Shown here piece after piece: positions 1 to 6,310 of a stretch of DNA of 7,613 nt. Below the pieces are notes generated by a model that was not told the origin of the DNA, did not search any database, and saw only the letters and a list, made by a program, of their open reading frames with translations. Every line of letters starts with the position of its first letter. The first letter of the stretch is position 1. The DNA comes from an uncultured Ruminococcus sp. (lineage in GTDB: Bacteria > Bacillota > Clostridia > Oscillospirales > CAG-272): positions 1 through 7,613 of the forward strand of contig CACZSA010000350.1 in the NCBI GenBank assembly GCA_902783705.1. The letters are read 5' to 3'. The position numbers and the translations under genes are program-made.

Positions 1-42
1 GGAAAATCTGCTCAAATCGCGAGAAAAAATGCCGCACAGGTA

Positions 43-71
43 TTGCAATCCGAAAAGTTTTGTGATACAAT
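43..71 (+). promoter_or_regulatory. Probable sigma-A promoter of secG
   Basis: A -35 box TTGCAA (43-48) and a -10 box TACAAT (66-71) are separated by exactly 17 bases, so transcription would begin near 78. This leaves a leader of about 55 nt before the secG start. The leader contains a small hairpin (CGGGG/TCCCG type, 93-107). The match to the housekeeping consensus is good but was judged by eye. Bases 1-42 show no feature I can name. Confidence 0.7.
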
Positions 72-133
72 AGACAGGCTAAGTTGAAAATACGGGGTCT
101 GATCCCGAAACGACGTACACGGAGGCTTCCACT

Positions 134-496
134 ATGGAAATCGCAATCGGCATTCTTCTTATTTTAGCGGCAATCTTTCTCGTCGTCGCCGTTCTGATGC
201 AGTCCGGCAAGAGCCACAACCTCTCCGGCACCATCGCGGGCGGCGCGGAGACCTTCTTCGGCAAGTCCAAGGCCACCACGATGGACAAGAAGCTCTCGAA
301 GCTGACCACCATCGTCGCGATCGTGTTCGTGCTCCTCGTCCTGGTCTCCTACTTCATGCAGGACACCGTCGACATCCGGAACATCGCGGTCAACACGGCG
401 CCTGCGGCCGAAACTGCGGATGACGCCGCGGACGCGGTGGTCGAAGAAGCTGCGGACGCTGTCGCCGAGAATACGGAAGACGGCGGAAACGACTGA
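134..496 (+). CDS. secG: Preprotein translocase subunit SecG with acidic C-terminal extension
   Basis: SecG is the small non-essential subunit of the SecYEG membrane channel, where it assists SecA-driven protein export. The 120-residue product has the family layout: a first membrane segment at about residues 4-22, then a cytoplasmic loop with the conserved MQSGKSHNLSGTIAGGAE region (22-39) and an FFGK motif (41-44), then a second membrane segment at about 57-75. Typical Bacillota SecG stops near residue 75-80. Here about 43 further residues follow, Ala-rich and strongly acidic (roughly 90-120), with no recognisable domain. By the known topology of SecG this tail would lie outside the membrane. 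The ATG is preceded by GGAGG at 121-125, with 8 bases between. A promoter at 43-71 and a terminator at 511-542 frame the gene. The identity rests on sequence pattern and on the adjacent rnr. Confidence 0.93.
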   Translation: MEIAIGILLILAAIFLVVAVLMQSGKSHNLSGTIAGGAETFFGKSKATTMDKKLSKLTTIVAIVFVLLVLVSYFMQDTVDIRNIAVNTAPAAETADDAADAVVEEAADAVAENTEDGGND

Positions 497-510
497 GTTC
501 CGACAGAAGA

Positions 511-542
511 AAGCGAAGCCCGATGGAGGCTTCGTTTTTTTT
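511..542 (+). terminator. Rho-independent terminator after secG
   Basis: A perfect 7-bp stem, CGAAGCC (514-520) with GGCTTCG (528-534), encloses a 7-nt loop and is followed by eight T (535-542). The AA at 511-512 can extend pairing into the T run. It begins 15 bases after the secG stop. I see no promoter between here and rnr, so rnr expression may depend on read-through. Confidence 0.9.
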
Positions 543-596
543 GGCCTCCGCCGCATAAGGGAGGAGCCCCCGGACAACCATAAATCAGGAAGACAT

Positions 597-603
597 AAAG
601 GAG
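597..603 (+). promoter_or_regulatory. Shine-Dalgarno that sets the rnr TTG start
   Basis: AAAGGAG lies 9 bases before the TTG at 613. The first in-frame ATG, at 661, has no purine-rich site at a usable distance upstream. This favours the TTG and adds 16 basic residues to the N-terminus. Confidence 0.75.
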
Positions 604-612
604 AATACAGTT

Positions 613-2808
613 TTGCCGAGAAAGAACGCGAAGAGACGCGAAAAAGTCATATCCCGCGCCATGGGTAAGCGCGGCAGAAAGCAGAATCCTGCCCTCGAGG
701 CGTTCGAGAACGCGCCGCGGGCGAGGGAGAAGAAAAAGGCGGCGGGCCGGGTCTACGCCAGCGACGACCGGCTGGACACCCGCACGGTCATCACGGGGAC
801 CTTCTCGTACAGCGGACGGGGCTTCGGCTTCGTGACGCCGGACGAGGGAGATGGGACGGGCGACGTCTTCATTCCGCCGCGGGAGACCTCGGGCGCGATG
901 AGCGGGGACCGCGTGACCGTCTCCGTGAAGCGGATGACGAGGACGGACGGCGAGGGCGCGGAGGGCGAGGTCCTCTCGGTGGAGCCGGTCAATTCCTCGA
1001 TCATCGGGACCCTGCACCTCGGGCGGGGCTGGGCGACCGTCACCCCCGATGCGCGGCGGTTCGGCGTGGAGATCGCCGTGCCCGTGAAGGACGCGGAGCA
1101 CGCCGGGGCGAAGGACGGCTGGAAGGTGGAGGTCGTGCCCTCGGGCGAGCCGTATTTCACCCGCAATCACGGACGCGACTTCTCCTCTCCCCCGGACATG
1201 CCCCGCTGCGACACCGTCGGACGCATCGCGGCAGCCTTCGGAAGCGGCCTGACCTGCGAGGCCAACTACGCGGCGATCCTCGCCTCCTCGGGCATCCGCA
1301 CGGAATTTGAGGAATCGGTCCTCGCCTATGCCGACGAGCGGGCCCGGGAGGAGATCATCCTCACGCCCGGAAGAACTGATCTGCGCGGCCGGCTGATCCT
1401 CACGATCGACGGCGCGGGCGCGAAGGACCTCGACGACGCGATCTCTCTCGAGCGGACGGAGGACGGCTGGATCCTCGGCGTGCACATCGCGGACGTCTCG
1501 CACTATGTCCGGCCGGATTCCCCGACGGAGGTCGAGGCGAGGCTGCGCGGCACGTCGGTCTACTTCACCGACAAGGTCGTGCCGATGCTCCCGGAATCGC
1601 TCTCGAACGGCGCGTGCTCGCTGAACGCCGGGGAGGACAAATACGCGCTCTCCGCCGAGATGACCCTGGACCGCGAGGGACGCCGGATCGGAACGCGGAT
1701 CTTCAAGTCCGTGATCCGGAGCCGGGTGCGGGGCGTCTACACCGAGGTGAACGACCTCTTCGAGCGGGGAGAGGGGAGCCCGTATGCCGAAAAATACCGC
1801 GAGGTGCTCCCGATGCTCCTCGAGATGAAGGGGCTGTACGAGATCCTCGCGAAGCGGGCGAAGGCGCGCGGGGTACTGGAGCTCGAGGACGCGGAGGCTG
1901 TGATCCTGCTCGACGACGAGGGGCATCCCGCCGACATCGTCCGCGCGGAGCGGGGAGATGCGGAGAAGCTGATCGAGCAGTTCATGCTGGAGGCGAACAT
2001 GGGCGTGGCGGAGACGCTCCTCTCTCTCGGCCTGCCGGGGCTCTACCGGACGCACGAGAAGCCGGACCGCGAGAAGGTCGCCGCGTTTGCCGCCTTTGTC
2101 TCCGCGCTCGGCCTCTCCGCGCACGGGATCACGCCCGCGGGACCGGAGAAGCGCGAACCCACGCCGCGGGAGATGCTCCTCAAATTCGGCGAGATCCTCG
2201 ACGATGCGGAGGAAAGAGGCGTGCGGGCGACGGTCTCGCAGGTCCTTCTGCGCTCGATGATGAAGGCGAAATACCAGTCCGTATGCGCGCCGCACTTCGG
2301 CCTCGGGGCGGAGAAATACTGCCACTTCACCTCGCCGATCCGCCGCTATCCCGACCTCTTCGTGCACTCCGTTCTCACGGCGGTGCTGGAGAAGACCGGG
2401 CTCGACCACGTCGGCGCGGATGTGACCGTCCAAGGCCATCCGGCGGCGTATTTCGAGAACGCGGCCTATGAGCGGGGACTCACCTCCTCCGACTGCGAGC
2501 TCCGCGCGCTCGAGGCGGAACGCGGGATCGAGGATCTGTACATGACGCTCTACATGGCGGACCGCATCGGGGAGGAGTTCGACGTGACGGTGATCTCCGT
2601 GACGAAGAACGGCATGTTCGTCTCGACGGACAAGCTGGTCGAGGGATTCGTCCCGGCCTCCGCGTTCCCCGCGGCGAAAACGGACGAGGAGCGCATGACC
2701 CTCACCGTGGGCCGGACGGTTTACACCCTCGGCTCGCGGCTCCGCGTGAAGCTCACCGAGGCGGACGTATCGGCCCGGCGGATCACGTTTTCGCCGCTTC
2801 TCGGATGA
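613..2808 (+). CDS. rnr: Ribonuclease R (RNB-family 3'-5' exoribonuclease)
   Basis: RNase R is a cytoplasmic, processive 3'-5' hydrolytic exoribonuclease. It degrades structured RNA and takes part in rRNA and tmRNA quality control. The 731-residue product shows a basic N-terminal stretch (1-45), a first cold-shock-like domain around GFGFVTP (71-76 region), a second OB fold (about 130-190), the RNB catalytic domain (about 245-590) and a C-terminal S1 domain (about 653-728). The metal-binding aspartates sit in TIDGAGAKDLDDA: D266, D272, D274 and D275, matching D272/D278/D280/D281 of E. coli RNase R by hand alignment. Other RNB signatures are HIADVSHYVRP (291-301) and HFTSPIRRYPDL (571-582). It is shorter than the roughly 780-815 residues usual for the family: there is no room for the N-terminal helix-turn-helix, and the protein stops right after S1 without a long Lys-rich tail. 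The start is TTG. The gene follows secG, as in many Bacillota, but smpB is not next. Confidence 0.96.
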   Translation: MPRKNAKRREKVISRAMGKRGRKQNPALEAFENAPRAREKKKAAGRVYASDDRLDTRTVITGTFSYSGRGFGFVTPDEGDGTGDVFIPPRETSGAMSGDRVTVSVKRMTRTDGEGAEGEVLSVEPVNSSIIGTLHLGRGWATVTPDARRFGVEIAVPVKDAEHAGAKDGWKVEVVPSGEPYFTRNHGRDFSSPPDMPRCDTVGRIAAAFGSGLTCEANYAAILASSGIRTEFEESVLAYADERAREEIILTPGRTDLRGRLILTIDGAGAKDLDDAISLERTEDGWILGVHIADVSHYVRPDSPTEVEARLRGTSVYFTDKVVPMLPESLSNGACSLNAGEDKYALSAEMTLDREGRRIGTRIFKSVIRSRVRGVYTEVNDLFERGEGSPYAEKYREVLPMLLEMKGLYEILAKRAKARGVLELEDAEAVILLDDEGHPADIVRAERGDAEKLIEQFMLEANMGVAETLLSLGLPGLYRTHEKPDREKVAAFAAFVSALGLSAHGITPAGPEKREPTPREMLLKFGEILDDAEERGVRATVSQVLLRSMMKAKYQSVCAPHFGLGAEKYCHFTSPIRRYPDLFVHSVLTAVLEKTGLDHVGADVTVQGHPAAYFENAAYERGLTSSDCELRALEAERGIEDLYMTLYMADRIGEEFDVTVISVTKNGMFVSTDKLVEGFVPASAFPAAKTDEERMTLTVGRTVYTLGSRLRVKLTEADVSARRITFSPLLG

Positions 2809-2858
2809 GGGCCGGAGAAAGCGGTTCATTTACCATTTCATTCTTATTCCGTTCGTGC

Positions 2859-2886
2859 AAATCGCTCCATTCCGGGGCGATTTTTT
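2859..2886 (+). terminator. Rho-independent terminator after rnr
   Basis: AAATCGCTCC (2859-2868) pairs with GGGGCGATTT (2874-2883), including one G-U pair, across a 5-nt loop. It is followed by continued T to 2886. It lies 50 bases after the rnr stop and upstream of the pot promoter, so it separates the two transcription units. Confidence 0.85.
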
Positions 2887-2935
2887 GTCGATATCCATGA
2901 TTTTTCGTCCGGGGCGACATTTTCGCTGAAAATCC

Positions 2936-2964
2936 TTGACTTTCAGCGCGCGAAATAGTATCAT
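2936..2964 (+). promoter_or_regulatory. Probable sigma-A promoter of the pot operon
   Basis: TTGACT (2936-2941) and TATCAT (2959-2964) are separated by 17 bases, a near-consensus housekeeping promoter. Transcription would start near 2971. Two perfect inverted repeats touch it: ATTTTC-gct-GAAAAT (2919-2933), just upstream of the -35, and AGTAT-cat-ATACT (2957-2969), covering the -10. Either could be a repressor or activator site, but I recognise no regulator family from them. Confidence 0.78.
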
Positions 2965-3132
2965 ATACTTTGCACGATTTTTGCATCTGTGCTGACACCT
3001 CCGGAGGTTGCAAAGACCCTCCGGGGTTCCAAAACATCGAAGCGCGCGGCGTAAAATATACAGCGGGATGGTCAGGTCCCGCAGGGCAGCGCGAATTCCG
3101 GTCCGTATCTGCGATTGGATCCGGGATCCGCA

Positions 3133-3217
3133 GAAAACCGTGTAAAGCATAACCCGCGCAAATCGGTTTTCACAACTGAATATCCGATGTTCACATCCGG
3201 CAGTTTGAACAAAACCG
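3133..3217 (+). promoter_or_regulatory. Mutually exclusive pairing element in the pot leader
   Basis: The heptamer AAAACCG occurs at 3134-3140 and again at 3211-3217, and its exact complement CGGTTTT lies between them at 3164-3170. Upstream pairing gives 8 bp (3133-3140 with 3164-3171, 23-nt loop). Downstream pairing gives 7 bp closing an arm that also holds AACTG/CAGTT (3174-3178 with 3201-3205) and GATG/CATC plus CC/GG around the TTCA loop at 3190-3193. Only one can form at a time, the geometry expected of an RNA switch. Function is inferred. Confidence 0.4.
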
Positions 3218-3452
3218 TGGTACGCATTCGTACCTGAGAAATCGCGGCAGGTTCGCGGGAGGCCCAAGGCGGGTCTTCCGGCGACAGGAACTCTTTGCGG
3301 GGGCTGCGATTCGCCGGTTGTGGGTCTCGCGCAGAGCTGTAATACGGCTTACGCGGAGTCCGTCGGAGGGAGGCTCTCCCGGTCAGATCGACGCGGGCGG
3401 GCGATCCGTCCGTCAAGACGGGCTCCTGGAGAACATCCGTTCTCCGGTGATA

Positions 3453-3470
3453 CCTTTGCCGCAAAGGGGG
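3453..3470 (+). promoter_or_regulatory. potA ribosome-binding site held in a hairpin
   Basis: CCTTTG (3453-3458) pairs perfectly with CAAAGG (3462-3467) across a 3-nt loop, and the potA Shine-Dalgarno AAAGGGGG (3463-3470) overlaps the 3' arm. Ten bases separate it from the ATG at 3481. The 9-bp hairpin 3426-3447 lies just upstream and could stack on it. Opening or closing this stem could control potA translation. Confidence 0.55.
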
Positions 3471-3480
3471 ATGCAAAATT

Positions 3481-4611
3481 ATGAACCACGAAAAGAATAT
3501 CATCGAGCTCAAAGACATCACCGTCCGCTTTGACGGAGAGACGGTCCTCGACGACCTGAATCTCTCCATACGCGACGGCGAGTTCGTCACGCTCCTCGGC
3601 TCGTCCGGGTGCGGCAAGACGACGACGCTGCGCATCATCGCGGGATTCCTCGAGCCGGACGAGGGTGAGGTGTTTTTCGACTCGAAGAACATGAATGGTG
3701 TTCCCGCGCACAAACGTGAGGTCAACACCATTTTTCAGCGTTACGCCCTGTTTCCGCACTACAACGTGTTCGAGAACGTCGCCTACGGCCTGAGAGTGCG
3801 CCGCACGCCCGAGGCGGAGATCCGGGAGAGAGTCCACGAGATGCTGACCCTCGTGAACCTCGACGGCTTCGCCAAGCGTTCGGTCTCGAAGCTCTCGGGC
3901 GGTCAGCAGCAGCGCGTGGCGATCGCGAGAGCCCTCGTGCTCAAGCCGAAGGTCCTGCTCCTCGACGAGCCGCTCTCCGCGCTTGACCTCAAGCTCCGCA
4001 AGGACATGCAGAACGAACTGCGCAACATCCAGAAGGCCCTCGGGATCACCTTCGTCTTCGTGACGCACGATCAGGAGGAGGCCCTCTCGATGTCGGACAC
4101 CATCGTCGTCATGAACGAGGGCAAGGTCCAGCAGATCGGCTCCCCGATCGATATCTACAACGAGCCGCAGAACGCGTTCGTCGCGGACTTCATCGGCGAG
4201 TCGAACATCCTCGACGGCGTGATGAAGGAGGACTACAAGGCGTCCTTCTCTGGCAAGACCTTCCAGTGCCTCGACAAGGGCTTCGCGCCCGGGGAGGCCG
4301 TGGACGTCGTGGTCCGTCCCGAGGACGTCGACATCGTGGATCCGGGGAAGGGGATGCTCAAGGGCATCGTCACCTCCGTCACCTTCCGCGGCGTGCACTT
4401 CGAGATCATCGTCGACATCGGCGGCTTCAAGTGGATGATCCAGACGACGGACTTCCATCCCGAAGGCGCGGAGGTCGGCCTCATCATCGAGCCGGACGCC
4501 ATCCACGTCATGAAGAAATCGAAGTATTCCGGCATGTTCGGCGACTACAGCACCTTCTCCGACGAAATGGACGAGATGAACGCGCCGCCGGAAGACGAAG
4601 ACGACGAATAA
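3481..4611 (+). CDS. potA: Spermidine/putrescine ABC transporter ATP-binding protein PotA
   Basis: PotA is the cytoplasmic ATPase of the PotABCD polyamine importer. A homodimer binds the PotB/PotC channel and drives uptake by ATP hydrolysis. All nucleotide-binding motifs of a working ABC ATPase are visible: Walker A GSSGCGKT (40-47), Q-loop Q86 in FQRYALFPH, signature LSGGQQQ (138-144), Walker B ending in D162-E163 (VLLLDEP), D-loop SALD (166-169) and switch histidine H196. A C-terminal TOBE-like regulatory domain follows (about 240-345), with the VVRPEDVDI motif at 277-285. The 376-residue length is typical. The last 16 residues are highly acidic (10 Asp/Glu) and match nothing I know. It is the first gene of the operon, 12 bases before potB. 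The substrate assignment comes from the whole cluster, since related ATPases also serve iron or other solutes. Confidence 0.93.
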   Translation: MNHEKNIIELKDITVRFDGETVLDDLNLSIRDGEFVTLLGSSGCGKTTTLRIIAGFLEPDEGEVFFDSKNMNGVPAHKREVNTIFQRYALFPHYNVFENVAYGLRVRRTPEAEIRERVHEMLTLVNLDGFAKRSVSKLSGGQQQRVAIARALVLKPKVLLLDEPLSALDLKLRKDMQNELRNIQKALGITFVFVTHDQEEALSMSDTIVVMNEGKVQQIGSPIDIYNEPQNAFVADFIGESNILDGVMKEDYKASFSGKTFQCLDKGFAPGEAVDVVVRPEDVDIVDPGKGMLKGIVTSVTFRGVHFEIIVDIGGFKWMIQTTDFHPEGAEVGLIIEPDAIHVMKKSKYSGMFGDYSTFSDEMDEMNAPPEDEDDE

Positions 4612-4623
4612 GGGGGAGCCGGG

Positions 4624-5445
4624 ATGAAAAAACGCTCTCTCCTCCAGCGGCTGATCGGCGCGCCGTACGTGCTCTGGGCCGCGATCTTCATCGTCGTGCC
4701 GCTGTTCATCGTCCTCTACTACTCGTTCACGGACGCGGACGGGACCTTCACCTTCGCGAACATCCGCGAGCTCGGGGACTACAAGGAAATCCTCTGGATC
4801 TCCATCGAATACTCGGTCATCGCGACCGTCATCACCCTGATCGTCTCCTATCCCTTCGCGTACGTCATGAGCCGCAAGCGCGAGCACACCCAGCGGATCA
4901 TGATGCTCCTCGTCATGGTGCCGATGTGGATGAACCTGCTCATCCTGACGTACTCGTGGATGAACATCCTCGAGAAGAACGGCCTCATCAACACCCTGCT
5001 CGGGATGGTGCACCTGCCGCCGCTCAAGCTCATCGAGACCCCCGGCGCCGTGATCTTCGGGATGATCTACAACTACATCCCCTACATGGTCCTGCCGATC
5101 TATTCCGTCATGTCGAAGATCGATCCGTCCCTGCTCGAAGCGGCGGAGGACCTCGGCTCGGGCAGCCTCTCGAAGCTGCGCCGCGTGATCCTTCCGCTCT
5201 CCGTCCCGGGCGTGGTCTCCGGCGTCACGATGGTGTTCGTCCCGTCGGTCAGCACCTTCTATATCAGCCAGAAGCTCGGCGGCAAGATCACCCTCATCGG
5301 CGACGTCATCGAGCGGCAGATCCAGGCGCAGAACAACTACAACCTCGGCGCGGCGCTGTCGCTGGTCCTGATGGTCCTCATCGTCATCTCCATGGCGCTC
5401 ATGAAGAAGTTTGCCGGGGACGACGGCGACAATCTCTACATATAA
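4624..5445 (+). CDS. potB: Spermidine/putrescine ABC transporter permease PotB
   Basis: PotB is one of two integral membrane subunits that form the polyamine channel together with PotC. The 273-residue product has about six hydrophobic segments (roughly 14-34, 60-84, 91-112, 141-162, 194-212 and 242-262). The cytoplasmic EAA coupling loop that contacts PotA is at about 172-197, starting EAAEDLGSG and ending with LPLSVPGV. The VPSVSTFYIS stretch (206-215) resembles the PotB family segment after this loop. The ATG is 12 bases after the potA stop, with GGGGGAG at 4612-4618 ending 5 bases before it. Length and topology are normal for MetI-like permeases. Nothing looks truncated. Confidence 0.93.
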   Translation: MKKRSLLQRLIGAPYVLWAAIFIVVPLFIVLYYSFTDADGTFTFANIRELGDYKEILWISIEYSVIATVITLIVSYPFAYVMSRKREHTQRIMMLLVMVPMWMNLLILTYSWMNILEKNGLINTLLGMVHLPPLKLIETPGAVIFGMIYNYIPYMVLPIYSVMSKIDPSLLEAAEDLGSGSLSKLRRVILPLSVPGVVSGVTMVFVPSVSTFYISQKLGGKITLIGDVIERQIQAQNNYNLGAALSLVLMVLIVISMALMKKFAGDDGDNLYI

Positions 5446-5455
5446 GGAGGGCGGC

Positions 5456-6265
5456 ATGAAAAAAGCAATCGGCAACATCTTCGTCGGGCTCATGTATTTC
5501 CTCCTCTACGTCCCGCTCGCCGTCATGGTGTTCTTCTCCTTCAACTCGGCCCGCAGCACGTCCGTCTTCAAGGGCTTCTCCCTGAAATGGTACGCGGAGC
5601 TCTTCTCCTCCTCGACCACGATGACGGTTCTGCGCAACACGCTCGTGCTCGCGGTCCTCTCCGCCGTCATCGCAACCGTGGTCGGCACGGCGGCGGCGAT
5701 CTACATCTACTATCTCCGCTCCCCCGCGTGGAAATCCTCGATCAACCTTGTGACGAACATCCCGATGATGAACCCGGATATCGTCACGGGCGTCTCGCTC
5801 ATGCTCCTCTTCGTCTTTGTCGGCCGGCTGATCGGCGCGGCGAACTCGCTCAACTTCGGGACGCTCCTGATCGCGCATATCACTTTCAATCTGCCCTACG
5901 TCATCCTCAACGTCCTGCCGAAGCTGAACCAGACGGACCCGCATCTCGCGGAGGCGGCGCAGGACCTCGGCTCCACCCCGACGCAGGCCTTCTTCAAGGT
6001 GGTCCTCCCGTCGATCATGCCGGGCGTGACCTCGGGGCTGCTCATGGCGTTCACCCTGTCGCTCGACGACTTTGTCATCAGTTACTACACCACCGGATCG
6101 AGCTACCAGACCCTTCCGCTTTACATCTTCAACATCGTGAAAAAGCCGGTCAAGCCGGACCTCTACGCCCTCTTCACGCTGATCTTCACGACGGTGCTCG
6201 TGTTCCTGCTCATCTCGAACATCATGCAGATGCGCTCGGACAAAAAGAACCGCGAAAAGAACTGA
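5456..6265 (+). CDS. potC: Spermidine/putrescine ABC transporter permease PotC
   Basis: PotC is the second channel subunit and the partner of PotB. I place the start at the ATG at 5456, giving 269 residues. It follows the potB stop by 10 bases and has GGAGG (5446-5450) 5 bases upstream. An in-frame TTG further upstream at 5411 lies inside potB and would add an implausible hydrophilic leader. Six hydrophobic segments are seen at about 8-29, 60-86, 105-128, 135-157, 186-206 and 235-256. The EAA loop is at about 166-190 (EAAQDLGSTPTQAFFKVVLP). The motif SLDDFVISYYTTG (202-214) is characteristic of PotC and supports the polyamine assignment well. The C-terminus is short and basic. The stop is 45 bases before potD. 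Confidence 0.95.
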   Translation: MKKAIGNIFVGLMYFLLYVPLAVMVFFSFNSARSTSVFKGFSLKWYAELFSSSTTMTVLRNTLVLAVLSAVIATVVGTAAAIYIYYLRSPAWKSSINLVTNIPMMNPDIVTGVSLMLLFVFVGRLIGAANSLNFGTLLIAHITFNLPYVILNVLPKLNQTDPHLAEAAQDLGSTPTQAFFKVVLPSIMPGVTSGLLMAFTLSLDDFVISYYTTGSSYQTLPLYIFNIVKKPVKPDLYALFTLIFTTVLVFLLISNIMQMRSDKKNREKN

Positions 6266-6310
6266 ATCCCGCGCGATCCAGATCCATCATCATACAGGAG
6301 TTATAACAGA

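Larger units (their letters stand above)
2971..3480 (+). ncRNA. Long structured 5' leader of the potABCD transcript, candidate cis-regulatory RNA
   Basis: From the inferred start near 2971 to the potA ATG there are about 510 nt with no credible gene. Hand folding finds many local hairpins: 3001-3024 (7 bp), 3063-3082 (6 bp), 3109-3133 (CTGC/GCAG outside, GGATC/GATCC inside), 3164-3217 (branched long arm), 3219-3234 (GGTACG/CGTACC), 3260-3276, 3368-3380, 3426-3447 (9 bp with one G-U) and 3453-3467 (at the ribosome-binding site). No hairpin is followed by a long U run, so a classic attenuator is not evident; control at translation looks more likely. I compared it by eye with remembered motifs of T-box, SAM, FMN, cobalamin, guanidine-I, SRP RNA, RNase P RNA and tmRNA and found no convincing match. 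A ligand such as a polyamine is possible given the operon, but that is inference. An independent small RNA or plain spacer remains possible. Confidence 0.45.

Noticed and set aside
349..2829. An open frame of about 826 codons on the minus strand, antisense to rnr
   Set aside because: Its composition is the Arg/His/Glu/Val-rich pattern expected from reading GC3-rich codons backwards, it shows no motif, it runs through the start of the rnr leader and the secG end, and rnr has complete catalytic signatures.
3018..3030. GGGTTCC near 3024-3030, as in the guanidine-I (ykkC) riboswitch
   Set aside because: The other conserved ykkC blocks are absent, so a 7-base match is not meaningful.
3070..3090. 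Similarity to the SRP (4.5S) RNA core: GGTCAGGTCC followed by a purine stretch and CAGC
   Set aside because: The first ten bases match the universal SRP motif, but the GGAA tetraloop and two adenines of the following strand are missing, the flanking arms do not pair as in SRP RNA, and GCGGGA/TCCCGC forms a different hairpin here.
2970..3152. A possible 60-codon leader peptide in the pot leader
   Set aside because: The TTG start lies at the inferred transcription start with no Shine-Dalgarno, and the peptide has no run of Orn/Arg/Lys codons that would suggest attenuation.
3211..3234. GTGGTACG, resembling the T-box GGTGGTACCGCG motif
   Set aside because: The T-box sequence is not complete, no specifier stem or downstream terminator with U run is seen, and the operon does not concern amino-acid charging.
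2830..3267. A 145-codon minus-strand frame in the rnr-potA gap
   Set aside because: It begins at a non-ATG codon without a ribosome-binding site and covers the rnr terminator and the pot promoter. Its Cys/Arg-rich product has no recognisable domain.
3000..3447. TCCGG repeated seven times across the leader
   Set aside because: The repeats sit in arms of unrelated hairpins with irregular spacing, and the pentamer is common in this GC-rich sequence, so it is not evidence of a repeat array.
3299..3480. Possible tmRNA, because ssrA often lies near secG-rnr and GGGGCTGCGATTCG at 3299 looks like a tmRNA 5' end
   Set aside because: No matching acceptor-stem 3' end, no T-arm GGTTCGAATCC-like sequence, and no tag-peptide frame ending in ALAA. 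A normal length would run into potA.
5411..5455. Earlier TTG start for potC inside potB
   Set aside because: It adds 15 hydrophilic residues, overlaps potB by 35 bases and has no better ribosome-binding site. The ATG at 5456 with GGAGG five bases upstream is clearly better.
4266..5459. A long + strand frame overlapping potA and potB
   Set aside because: Arg/His/Pro-rich shadow of the true frames, spanning the potA stop and potB start; no domain.
3349..5493. An open frame of about 714 codons on the minus strand, antisense to potA and potB
   Set aside because: Same artefact: His/Asp/Val/Arg-rich translation with no domain, covering two genes with full ABC transporter motifs.
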